Below are positions 33,159 to 40,158 of a stretch of DNA of 46,967 bases, piece after piece. The stretch's first letter is position 1. Every line of letters begins with the position of its first letter. The stretch is from CAYUIS01 sp964444825 (GTDB lineage Bacteria > Chloroflexota > Anaerolineae > B4-G1), in NCBI GenBank assembly GCA_964444825.1, contig CAYUIS010000022.1, forward strand, positions 1-46,967. The letters are read 5' to 3'. The notes beneath the pieces were generated by a model. The model saw nothing but the letters and a program-made list of their open reading frames with translations. It made no database searches and had not been told where the DNA came from. Both the position numbers and the translations under genes were made by a program.

Positions 33159-33670
33159 TCCAGTTGGGAGTGCCCGATCACAAGATCAGGCGGGAAATCT
33201 ACGGTCCACCCGCCAATGTGACAAAGGAGCCTGGCTGGCCGGAGGGCCTGGCGGAGGATACGCTCTTCGACGTTGACGTCTTGGGCGCTAGAACCATCCA
33301 GGCCCCGGCTGGTGAGCCCTTGCTGAACACGTTGGAGCGATTCGGCATCATCGTGCCGGCCATCTGTCGCTCAGGGGCGTGCAGTGCGTGCCGCGTCCGA
33401 CTTTTGTCTGGCAGGGTCTTTCAGCCAGCCCACACCGGGCTGCGTGAGTCGGACCGGCAGCACGGTCATATCCACGCCTGCGTGAGCTATCCATCGGAGG
33501 ACTGCAGATTCGTCTATAGCCTGCCCTGCACGACACCCGATCCTGATCTGGTCAGGTTTCTCGACGAGGAGCAGGACCGTTCGACAGACCAACAATCGTC
33601 CAGGTGGCGCGCTTTGACACAGACTGCGCAGATCAAGGAGTCCCAATATGTTCAAGACCCGTATTACTGA
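33053..33670 (+). CDS. 2Fe-2S ferredoxin domain, likely 3' remnant of a flavin oxidoreductase
   Basis: From about position 33140 this frame reads like the C-terminal part of an NAD(P)H:flavin/[2Fe-2S] oxidoreductase: 'LIQLGVPDHKIRREIYGPP' is the end of the NAD domain. A plant-type [2Fe-2S] domain follows with 'CRSGACSACR' (C-x4-C-x2-C) and a fourth Cys in 'HACVSYP'. The FAD and most of the NAD domain are absent, and upstream bases encode the CCG/GGC protein in another frame. The true start is uncertain (GTG at 33053, or GTG at 33170); neither has a strong ribosome binding site. It may be a pseudogene fragment or a stand-alone ferredoxin. Its end overlaps the next gene by 23 bases. Confidence 0.55.
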   Translation: MPALSGSEGAVPGWLFRFRRDLLWYGRLFVCLAALIQLGVPDHKIRREIYGPPANVTKEPGWPEGLAEDTLFDVDVLGARTIQAPAGEPLLNTLERFGIIVPAICRSGACSACRVRLLSGRVFQPAHTGLRESDRQHGHIHACVSYPSEDCRFVYSLPCTTPDPDLVRFLDEEQDRSTDQQSSRWRALTQTAQIKESQYVQDPYY

Positions 33671-34613
33671 ACTGCTCGGCATAGAGTATCCCATAGTTGG
33701 CGGGACGATGATGCATATCTCCGGGCCAGAGTTTGTGTCTGCCATCTCCGAAAGCGGTGCGCTGGGGATGATGGCCTCAGCTATGTTTGATTCCCAGCTC
33801 AAGTTCCGCCAGGCCGTCCGCCAGGTCAAATCCCTGACCGACAAACCGTTTGGCGTCAACCTGAGTCTGTTCCCGGCATTACGTCCCATCGACAATGATC
33901 TGTATGTGGAGGTCATTCTGGAAGAGGGGGTTCCCATAGTCGAGACCAGCGGCCATCGACCGCCGGAGGATCTGCTGGGACGGCTAAAGGCAGGTGGTGT
34001 CAAGACGATGCACAAGTGTACCAGCGTTCGGCATGCCCTTTCTGCGCAACATGCCGGTGTGGATGCGGTGACCGTCTTTGGGAGTGAGGGTGGGGGGCAC
34101 ATAGGGGAGATAGGACTGACGACGGTGACCTTGGTGCCCTGTGCTGTCGACGCGCTCGATATACCGGTGTTGGCGGCAGGAGGTATCGCTGACGGACGGG
34201 GATTTTTGGCAGCGCTTGCTTTGGGGGCTGAGGGCGTCATGATTGGAACACGGCTGCTGCTCACCGCTGAGTGCCCGATCCACATGAACCTCAAACAGGC
34301 GCTGATCACTGCCGCAGAGGTAGATACGATACCCATCCTGGGTTCGCTGCACAATACGCTCCGCGCTTGGAAGAACCCCACCGCGATCAAGATCGCTGAG
34401 ATGGAGGCTGCCAAAGCCGATATGTGGGAGATTCTATCTATGGTGGCGGGCACCGAGACCAGGCGGATGTGTGAGGAGGGGACGCTCGACTCTGGTGTGC
34501 TCGCCTGCAGCCAGGCCATCGGTATCGTGGAAGAGATCAGCCCGGTAGCGGACGTTATTGGCGGGATGGTGAGGGAGGCGATGGAGATCGCCGGGAAACT
34601 CGCAGGTTCGTAG
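33648..34613 (+). CDS. nitronate monooxygenase / FabK-like FMN enzyme
   Basis: A 321-residue FMN-dependent TIM-barrel enzyme of the nitronate monooxygenase (2-nitropropane dioxygenase) and FabK superfamily. The N-terminus 'LGIEYPIVGGTMMHISGPEF', the phosphate-binding 'GSEGGGHIGE', 'PVLAAGGIADGRGFLAALAL' and 'GAEGVMIGTRLL' are characteristic. Members oxidise alkyl nitronates or reduce enoyl-ACP/CoA; the sequence does not decide between these roles. AAGGAG lies at good spacing before the ATG. The preceding [2Fe-2S] frame overlaps its start, and an orphan crotonase tail follows, so it may be a survivor of a larger catabolic cluster. Confidence 0.9.
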   Translation: MFKTRITELLGIEYPIVGGTMMHISGPEFVSAISESGALGMMASAMFDSQLKFRQAVRQVKSLTDKPFGVNLSLFPALRPIDNDLYVEVILEEGVPIVETSGHRPPEDLLGRLKAGGVKTMHKCTSVRHALSAQHAGVDAVTVFGSEGGGHIGEIGLTTVTLVPCAVDALDIPVLAAGGIADGRGFLAALALGAEGVMIGTRLLLTAECPIHMNLKQALITAAEVDTIPILGSLHNTLRAWKNPTAIKIAEMEAAKADMWEILSMVAGTETRRMCEEGTLDSGVLACSQAIGIVEEISPVADVIGGMVREAMEIAGKLAGS

Positions 34614-34700
34614 ATTCCGTCCCTCCGCGGATGCCGCAAGTCCATTCCGAATCCGTGAGTTTGCAGGACCACAAACCTAGAAAGATAAGGGGGCGTCCAT

Positions 34701-34778
34701 ATGGACTCTGAGGAGGATGCAGCAGAGGGTTTGATGGCCTTTTTTCAGAAACGAGCGCCAGAGTTCAAGGGCAGATGA
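34701..34778 (+). pseudogene. orphan C-terminal tail of an enoyl-CoA hydratase
   Basis: A 25-codon frame reading 'EDAAEGLMAFFQKRAPEFKG' before the final Arg and stop. This is the conserved C-terminal tail of crotonase-family enzymes (EGxxAFxxKRxPxFxGR). The remaining 230 or so residues are missing: upstream bases carry no crotonase sequence in any frame. It is best read as the scar of a deletion that removed most of a hydratase gene. It is not part of the hydratase at 21102, which is 13 kb away on the other strand. Confidence 0.75.
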
Positions 34779-34823
34779 CGGGATGTTGTGGTTGGATGGA
34801 GAACGCACGGGGAAGAGTGCGCG

Positions 34824-36491
34824 ATGAATGACAAACCTCGCGTCCTGATCATCTATGATGATGAGCCCACCCGCACGAGCCTGGCGCTCATATTCGACAA
34901 GAACGGATATGAGGCTGAGGGCATCGGCACGGGTAGAGAGGCTCTGGAGAAGGTGGAAGAGAGCTTTTTTAGCATAGCGCTCGTGGACGGGGATCTGCCC
35001 GATATGGAGGGGGTGGAGCTGCTGATTTCACTCAAGGAGCGCCATCCTGATATGGCCGTTTTCCTGGTTGCCAGCCAACCGTCTGCGGAGACGGCAGTGC
35101 GAGCGTTGAACGAAGGAGCGTCGGCCTTTATCACCAAGCCCCTGAATGTCGAGGATGTGTTGACAAAGATGAGTGAAGTGCTTGAGCAGCAGCGTGTTGT
35201 GATGAAAGGCCGGCGACTGGTCGAGGCAGCCAATCATGAACTGGCGGAACTCAAGTGGGCGGAGCAGACGCTCCAGCAGCGTAACCGCGAGCTGGCGATG
35301 CTCAACCGAGCCAGCCAGGCGCTCGCTTCCACTCTCGATCTGGATCAGGTGCTCGTGAGCGTGTTGGAAGAAGTTCGCCGTTTGCTGGGTATCGTCGCCT
35401 GCTCGATTTGGTTGACCGATCCCGAGACGGGCGAACTCGTCTGCAGGCAGAGCGCTGGTCCTGAAAGTGAAGTCGTGCGCGGGTTCCGGCTGGCGCCAGG
35501 CCAGGGATTGGCCGGATGGGTGGCGCAGACCGGTGAGAGTCTGGTCGTGGCAGATACGCACACCGACACGCGTTACTTTAAGGGTGTTGACATGCAGACG
35601 GGACTGATGTTGCGCTCCATCCTTAGCGTTCCTTTGCGCGGTAAACGGGGCGTGATCGGCGTACTCCAGGTGACGGACACAGAGACCGACCGTTTTGACG
35701 AGACACACCTGGCACTGGTCGAGCCACTGACCGCCTCGGCCGCCGTCGCCATAAACAACGCCGAACTGGTCGAAGCACTGCGTCGCCGCACCGCCGAATT
35801 GGAGGCGCGCAACGAAGAACTGGACGCCTTTGCCCACACCGCCGCTCACGACCTCAAAGGGCCGTTGGGATACATCGTCGGCTTTGCCAAGGTGCTGGCA
35901 CAAGATTACGCTACGATGCCGGAGGATCAACTGCACCGTTACCTCCAGACGATCGCGCGGAGCGGGAGCAAGATGGGTGACATTATCGACGCATTGCTTC
36001 TTCTAGCCAGCGCGCACAAGCTGGAAGACGTGGAATTGCAGCCACTGGAGATGGCCAGTATCGTGGATGAGGCCCTGCAGCGCTTGGCCTTTATGGTGGA
36101 CCAGTATCAGGCCGAGATCGTCCTGCCGGATGCCTGGCCAATGGCGATGGGCTATGGCCCGTGGGTGGAGGAGGTGTGGGTCAACTATGTCAGCAACGCG
36201 CTCAAGTATGGCGGCCAACCCCCACGTGTCGAGATGGGTGCAATGACGCAGGCGGATGGGACGCTGCGCTTCTGGGTGCGTGACAACGGCGCTGGACTCA
36301 CCCCGGAGGAACAGGCCCGGTTGTTCACCCCATTCACCCGCTTTGATCAGGTCCGTGCCAAAGGGCACGGCCTGGGGCTGTCCATCGTCCGACGAATTGT
36401 GGAAAAGCTCGGCGGAGAGGTAGGCATCGAGAGCGAGGTGGGCCAGGGCAGCACCTTTAGCTTTACGTTGCCAGGGATTTGGAAAGCCTGA
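34824..36491 (+). CDS. hybrid signalling protein: REC - GAF - histidine kinase
   Basis: A 555-residue cytoplasmic protein. Residues 5-125 are a receiver domain with the phospho-acceptor Asp55 ('ALVDGDLPDMEG') and a Lys in 'FITKPLNVEDV'. A coiled coil leads to a GAF domain (about 170-320; 'PGQGLAGWVAQTGESLVVAD', 'ILSVPLRGKRGVIGVLQVTD'). The histidine kinase follows: His342 in 'AAHDLKGPLG', N box 'VNYVSNALKYGG', G1 'DNGAGLTPEE' and G2 'GHGLGLSIVRRI'. A receiver at the N-terminus of a kinase suggests it takes input from another histidine kinase. The start at 34824 has GGAAGAG upstream. No partner output regulator is adjacent. Confidence 0.93.
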   Translation: MNDKPRVLIIYDDEPTRTSLALIFDKNGYEAEGIGTGREALEKVEESFFSIALVDGDLPDMEGVELLISLKERHPDMAVFLVASQPSAETAVRALNEGASAFITKPLNVEDVLTKMSEVLEQQRVVMKGRRLVEAANHELAELKWAEQTLQQRNRELAMLNRASQALASTLDLDQVLVSVLEEVRRLLGIVACSIWLTDPETGELVCRQSAGPESEVVRGFRLAPGQGLAGWVAQTGESLVVADTHTDTRYFKGVDMQTGLMLRSILSVPLRGKRGVIGVLQVTDTETDRFDETHLALVEPLTASAAVAINNAELVEALRRRTAELEARNEELDAFAHTAAHDLKGPLGYIVGFAKVLAQDYATMPEDQLHRYLQTIARSGSKMGDIIDALLLLASAHKLEDVELQPLEMASIVDEALQRLAFMVDQYQAEIVLPDAWPMAMGYGPWVEEVWVNYVSNALKYGGQPPRVEMGAMTQADGTLRFWVRDNGAGLTPEEQARLFTPFTRFDQVRAKGHGLGLSIVRRIVEKLGGEVGIESEVGQGSTFSFTLPGIWKA

Positions 36492-36927
36492 GCAGTACAA
36501 CGAGATTGGAAGCACCCACACTTCTCCTGTGCTAGTGTCTCAGTGACGGCGGTGATCGCACTGGACGCCTATCTCCCCGCGGGTCTGCACGCCTGGCTCG
36601 CCCCATCGTTCATCCAGACCAGCAGAATTCAAGAGCGCTATCATGGCTCGCCGGTTTGTGGTATAATGAATGGGGTGTGACTAAACTTGGTTGGTGTCAT
36701 TCTGAGCGAAGCGAAGAATCTCTTGCATTGGGCGTGGAGACCCTTCGCTTCGCTCAGGGTGACAGATTGATCAACTGACTTTAGTCACACCCTAATGAAT
36801 GCCGGTCTTATCGGCTGTGGGATGGGATTTCCGCTCAAGGGATCACATCATCGATGCTGAGGCGGATTCTTGAGGAGTGGGCGGGTGTTGTCATTCATGG
36901 TTATCCCACACTAGGGAGGCGCAACCC
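36492..36927. other. intergenic region between kinase and FHA genes
   Basis: About 430 bases without a supported gene. It contains the MITE-like element and a TATAAT (36662-36667) that overlaps the left target duplication and has no good -35. No terminator with a T-run was found after the kinase gene. Confidence 0.5.
36664..36801. mobile_element. 120-bp MITE-like element with 9-bp target duplication
   Basis: Element 36673-36792: it starts GGGTGTGACTAAA and ends TTTAGTCACACCC, perfect 13-bp terminal inverted repeats. Inner arms GTCATTCTGAGCGAAGCGAAG and CTTCGCTTCGCTCAGGGTGAC also pair, so the whole element can fold into one long hairpin. It is flanked on both sides by the direct repeat TAATGAATG (36664-36672 and 36793-36801), the mark of transposition. 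There is no coding capacity. The inner arms resemble the repeat at 9085-9172. Confidence 0.88.
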
Positions 36928-38010
36928 TTGGATTGGAAGTATCATTGCCGACCTTGTCCTAGAGACATACGTGACCGCTGCATCCAGATAAGCAACGAGT
37001 CTCCTAGCGTCAAGATGATGATGCGGCGGGCCTTTGAGGCAGGGACGGACACCCAGGAGATGTGGCGGCGGCTTCATATGGATTGTCTGCTCGAGCGTAT
37101 GGACGAGCAGGCCGCAACGCCCCGGGCATCTCTCCTGGGTCGGCGTTTGAAGGAGAGTACAGGGGACGCCGAAGCTGCCAGTGAGGTCGTTGAGACCGTA
37201 GAGCCTCCTGTTCCGCCGTCCGCTCCAGCAATGCCTGTTGCCCCTCGCGAACCGATCAGCAGACCTGTTCCGACGCAGGCAAGGGTGAGCAGGGAGAAGG
37301 CGGAGAAACCACCGCCCCTGCGGTATTGTCTCGCTTTGCAGAATGGCAAACATCGAATCGGGTTGCCGACGAACGGTGAGATCGTGCTCGGCCGTTTCGA
37401 CTCGGCCACCAACGTGACTCCCGACGTGGATTTGAGCTATGACGACAGGGATAACTTTGCTATCTCTCGCCGCCACTCCCGGATCATCGCTCACGATGGC
37501 AGTCACGAGCTGGAGGATATGGGTAGCACCAACGGCACTCGGGTCAACGGTGTGCGACTTGGGATCGGTCAGAGGGTGACACTGCGACCGGGCGACCGGG
37601 TCGGATTGGGATACTGTGAATTCATCTATGTTCCGGTCCCACAGATGAAAACCTCTCTGCGTGATCCTTCCCCGGACGCTTTCCTGTGGGTGACTTATAC
37701 CGGGCAGCAGTTCCCGCTGCCTGCGTGGGGCGAGGTTGTCGTCGGCCGCAGCGACGTTTCAATCGGTCTTACGCCTGATATTGATCTCAGTGCAGCGGGA
37801 GACGCTGCTCTGGTTGTCGCTCGCCGGCACGCCAAGATTGTCGCCCGCAGTGGTCGCCACTATGTAGAGGACCTGGGCAGCGCCAATGGAACCAGAATCA
37901 ATGGTACAGCCGTTGGGCTCAAAGAGCTCCGTATGCTGGATGTGGGTGACCATGTCTGGCTGGGTGGGTGTGTGTTGGCCTATGATATGGACGTGGACCT
38001 TCAGGCTTGA
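36928..38010 (+). CDS. double-FHA protein with Cys-rich N-terminal domain
   Basis: A 360-residue cytoplasmic protein. I place the start at TTG 36928, eight bases after GGAGG, because the frame before it is not conserved-looking. Residues 1-60 contain 'WKYHCRPCPRDIRDRCI' and a later Cys ('HMDCLLERM'), possibly a small metal-binding helical domain. A proline-rich linker follows. Two FHA domains, which bind phosphothreonine, come next: one with 'FAISRRHSRI' and 'GSTNGTRVNG' (about 150-255), one with 'VVARRHAKI' and 'GSANGTRING' (about 265-355). Both retain the Arg-x-His and Asn residues used in phosphopeptide binding. A Ser/Thr kinase partner is implied but none is present in the window. Confidence 0.87.
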   Translation: MDWKYHCRPCPRDIRDRCIQISNESPSVKMMMRRAFEAGTDTQEMWRRLHMDCLLERMDEQAATPRASLLGRRLKESTGDAEAASEVVETVEPPVPPSAPAMPVAPREPISRPVPTQARVSREKAEKPPPLRYCLALQNGKHRIGLPTNGEIVLGRFDSATNVTPDVDLSYDDRDNFAISRRHSRIIAHDGSHELEDMGSTNGTRVNGVRLGIGQRVTLRPGDRVGLGYCEFIYVPVPQMKTSLRDPSPDAFLWVTYTGQQFPLPAWGEVVVGRSDVSIGLTPDIDLSAAGDAALVVARRHAKIVARSGRHYVEDLGSANGTRINGTAVGLKELRMLDVGDHVWLGGCVLAYDMDVDLQA

Positions 38011-38091
38011 GCACAACGGTTCTACGTGACAGGTTGTCCATACCCTGTCTGCAAGCCCACAATTGAACCATACACCAAAGCGAGGTTAGCG

Positions 38092-38901
38092 ATGTCTGAG
38101 GAGAACAAGGAAATGCAGGACGAAAAGACAGTCACGAGGATTGTCTGGGAGCGGGATGGCAAGGAAATGTGTTTCATCGCGGGCGGTGATTTCTTGATGG
38201 GAAGCGATGAAGGGAAGGATAACGAGCATCCAATTCACACGGTCACTGTCGATGCATTTTACGTCGATCGGTGCCCGGTGACCAATGAGGAATACAAGCG
38301 CTTCGTGGATGCTACTGGACGTCCGGTGCCCAGCTATGAGGTGGAATGGGCTGATCTGTCTGATTACAACTGGGATCCAGAGGAAAGGACCCCGCCGCAG
38401 GGTCTGGAGGGGCATCCGGTGGTACTGGTCAGTTGGGAAGACGCAAGGGCGTATGCCGCCTGGGCTGGCAAGCGATTGCCCACGGAGGCGGAGTGGGAGC
38501 GGGCCGCACGTAGTACTGACGGACGTCGCTGGCCATGGGGAAATGAATTCATCACGAGCAGCAGCAACACCAAAGAGACCCAGATTGGCGGCACTACCCC
38601 GGTAGGCCATTACTCTCCGGAGGGTGATAGTGTCGACGGCGTTAGCGATATGGTAGGCAATGTGTGGGAATGGACGACTAGCCTGTTTCGTCCCTATCCC
38701 TACGATGCCAACGATGGGCGCGAGAGCCAGGAGGCTGGTGGCTGGCGTGTTCTCCGTGGTGGGTCGTGGTCGAACGATCTAGATCGGGCACGTTGCACCG
38801 CCCGGCTCGACGGGGATTTCTTGTTTTTCAGCAACGTTGGCTTTCGCTGCGTTGTGTCGGCTCAGGAGGTCTCTCAGCAGGATAACGAAAGCGGCGAGTG
38901 A
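38092..38901 (+). CDS. formylglycine-generating-enzyme-like (SUMF1 fold) protein lacking catalytic cysteines
   Basis: A 269-residue protein with the FGE-sulfatase/SUMF1 fold: 'FIAGGDFLMGSDEGKDNEHP', 'FYVDRCPVTNEEYKRFV', 'HPVVLVSWEDARAYAAWAGK', 'RLPTEAEWERAAR', 'DMVGNVWEWT' and 'RVLRGGSWSNDLDRARC'. True formylglycine-generating enzymes carry two copper-binding Cys just after 'RGGS' (SYLCH...YC pattern). Here that stretch is 'SWSNDLDRARC', without the pair, so sulfatase maturation is unlikely. It may instead be a binding or scaffold protein of the type fused to kinases and NTPases. The start at 38092 has GAGG upstream. It follows the FHA gene by 81 bases and may be co-transcribed with it. Confidence 0.88.
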   Translation: MSEENKEMQDEKTVTRIVWERDGKEMCFIAGGDFLMGSDEGKDNEHPIHTVTVDAFYVDRCPVTNEEYKRFVDATGRPVPSYEVEWADLSDYNWDPEERTPPQGLEGHPVVLVSWEDARAYAAWAGKRLPTEAEWERAARSTDGRRWPWGNEFITSSSNTKETQIGGTTPVGHYSPEGDSVDGVSDMVGNVWEWTTSLFRPYPYDANDGRESQEAGGWRVLRGGSWSNDLDRARCTARLDGDFLFFSNVGFRCVVSAQEVSQQDNESGE

Positions 38902-38981
38902 GGGGATTCCAACAGCACTATCGGTGCGCCGTAGTGACCGAAGCGGTGGAAAGACCCCCTCACTCTATACCAGGTGTGTGG

Positions 38982-39002
38982 TCCATCCAAGCGCTGGATG
39001 GA
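38982..39002. terminator. possible weak terminator between convergent genes
   Basis: TCCATCCA-AGCGC-TGGATGGA, a perfect 8-bp stem with a 5-base loop between the converging SUMF1-like and TM2-like genes. There is no T-run on either side, so the call is tentative. Confidence 0.35.
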
Positions 39003-39005
39003 GGA

Positions 39006-39275
39006 TCACCCGGTGGATTGTTCTAGCCAGCGGTAGGCCAGATAGCCCGAGATGGCGCCAAATATGAGGTTTTGTGCTGGCCAGACGCAGCACCAAACCC
39101 CCAGAGTGCCGATGGTCAGCGCCAGGCCAATGATCCAGTCCAGCAGCCAGTAGCTGATCAGTAACAAAATACCCATCGATGGCCGGCCTGCATAGATCCA
39201 GCCAAGGCCAAGGAAACCAAAGAACCCGCCAGCGATCTCCAGCGCCAACGCTACAAAGGGATCTCGTTCACGCAT
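39006..39275 (-). CDS. TM2-like small membrane protein
   Basis: An 89-residue membrane protein with three hydrophobic stretches. 'GGFFGFLGLGWIYAGRPSMG' resembles the TM2 domain signature (flG-fGxxxfYlGr-xxGi). The ATG at 39275 shares a base with the stop codon of the DUF4870 gene upstream (TGATG), so the two are translationally coupled. Start codons further upstream would lie inside that gene. The function of TM2-like proteins in bacteria is unknown; the pairing with DUF4870 is seen in many genomes and suggests a membrane complex. Confidence 0.75.
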   Translation of the reverse strand: MRERDPFVALALEIAGGFFGFLGLGWIYAGRPSMGILLLISYWLLDWIIGLALTIGTLGVWCCVWPAQNLIFGAISGYLAYRWLEQSTG

Positions 39276-39829
39276 CAGAAGTTTACCTCTCTTTCTATCC
39301 ACTCGCCGATCAACCAATAACAAAAGTTACGTCCCTGATAGACCTGATACGATGCATACAGCCCGTATCCGAGCCAGGCGAAAGGCACACAGACAAGAAC
39401 CAGGACCAGTAGTATCGTCATCAGCAGCGCAAGCGGCATCATCAGGAATCCAACGAGTACCACCGAGAGCAGCCCGCTCACCGTCCATGAAATCACTATC
39501 CCCACCGCCGCCACCACTGCGAACACGGCGTAAAGCACCGCGCCAGCCACCTGGTATCCAAATGACTGCAGGGCGTGGAGAGCGACAAATCGCGACTTGT
39601 CCCTATATCCAAAATACATTGCCAGGGCTACGGCTGGCCCGATCAGCAGACCGATACCTCCGGCCAGCCCCAGTACAACGGTGAGCAGAATGCTTGCGTG
39701 TGCCAGCGCCGCCGCTGTCCACTCATCTTCGGGTCCCCGTGTTGGCTTCTCTTCGCCGATCGCCTCGCTCTGTTCTGCTATCTCTTCCTCAAGCCCATCT
39801 TGATCGTGAGTTTTCTCTGTTTCTTCCAT
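39276..39829 (-). CDS. DUF4870-type membrane protein
   Basis: A 184-residue protein with an acidic, soluble N-terminus of about 40 residues and four hydrophobic segments. 'AALAHASILLTVV', 'GPAVALAMYFGYRDKSRFVA' and 'HALQSFGYQ' are the DUF4870 signature, followed by C-terminal helices and 'ASYQVYQGRNFCYWLIG'. I prefer the ATG at 39829 behind GGAGG; a GTG ten codons earlier (39859) is an alternative. The stop codon overlaps the next gene's start. DUF4870 proteins have no established function. The gene is divergent from a small membrane protein with a leaderless promoter. Confidence 0.82.
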
Positions 39830-39894
39830 ACCGCCTCCGCTTTTGCCTTCATCTTTCACCTTCTACATCCCAATACGCACCCTACGCTCCAGGG

Positions 39895-39922
39895 TTGCAC
39901 CCCCTTATCCGTATGCTATAAT
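39895..39922 (+). promoter_or_regulatory. promoter for a leaderless small membrane protein gene
   Basis: TTGCAC (39895-39900), a 16-bp spacer, then a perfect TATAAT (39917-39922). The ATG at 39932 comes nine bases later, the same distance as at the HAD gene, so the transcript would have almost no leader. Confidence 0.7.
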
Positions 39923-39931
39923 GTGTCCGCT

Positions 39932-40129
39932 ATGGTCACCAAACGACAGCTCGGCATTGGTCTCATTGTGCTCAGTGTGTTGGCTGTCCTTGGCGTCGTG
40001 GCAGTGGACTTTTTCGGTGCTGGGCGGTGGAGTGGGTTTGGCCCGCTGCAATGGATAGGCTTTGGCCTTGGTGTCTCTGCCATTGCTGTCGGCGCCGTTT
40101 TGGTGTGCCTGGGCGACCGCCCCGCTTGA
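39932..40129 (+). CDS. 65-residue two-helix membrane protein
   Basis: A small protein with a basic start (VTKRQ), a hydrophobic helix (about residues 7-28), a short Gly-rich loop ('FFGAGRWSGFGPLQWIG') and a second hydrophobic helix (about 42-60). No family recognised. There is no Shine-Dalgarno site, but a near-consensus promoter ends nine bases before the ATG, supporting a leaderless gene. The longer open frame in this register starts in sequence that is unlikely to be coding. It precedes the large membrane glycosyltransferase-like gene by 29 bases and is probably co-transcribed with it. Confidence 0.65.
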   Translation: MVTKRQLGIGLIVLSVLAVLGVVAVDFFGAGRWSGFGPLQWIGFGLGVSAIAVGAVLVCLGDRPA

Positions 40130-40158
40130 CCAGCCGTCTGAGTAACGCAGTTGAACCC

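Noticed and set aside
36709..36767. Attenuator or terminator hairpin upstream of the FHA gene
   Set aside because: The inverted repeat is part of the MITE-like element with target duplications; there is no T-run.
38092..38901. Sulfatase-maturing formylglycine-generating enzyme
   Set aside because: The fold matches, but the paired copper-binding cysteines are missing and no sulfatase gene is nearby.
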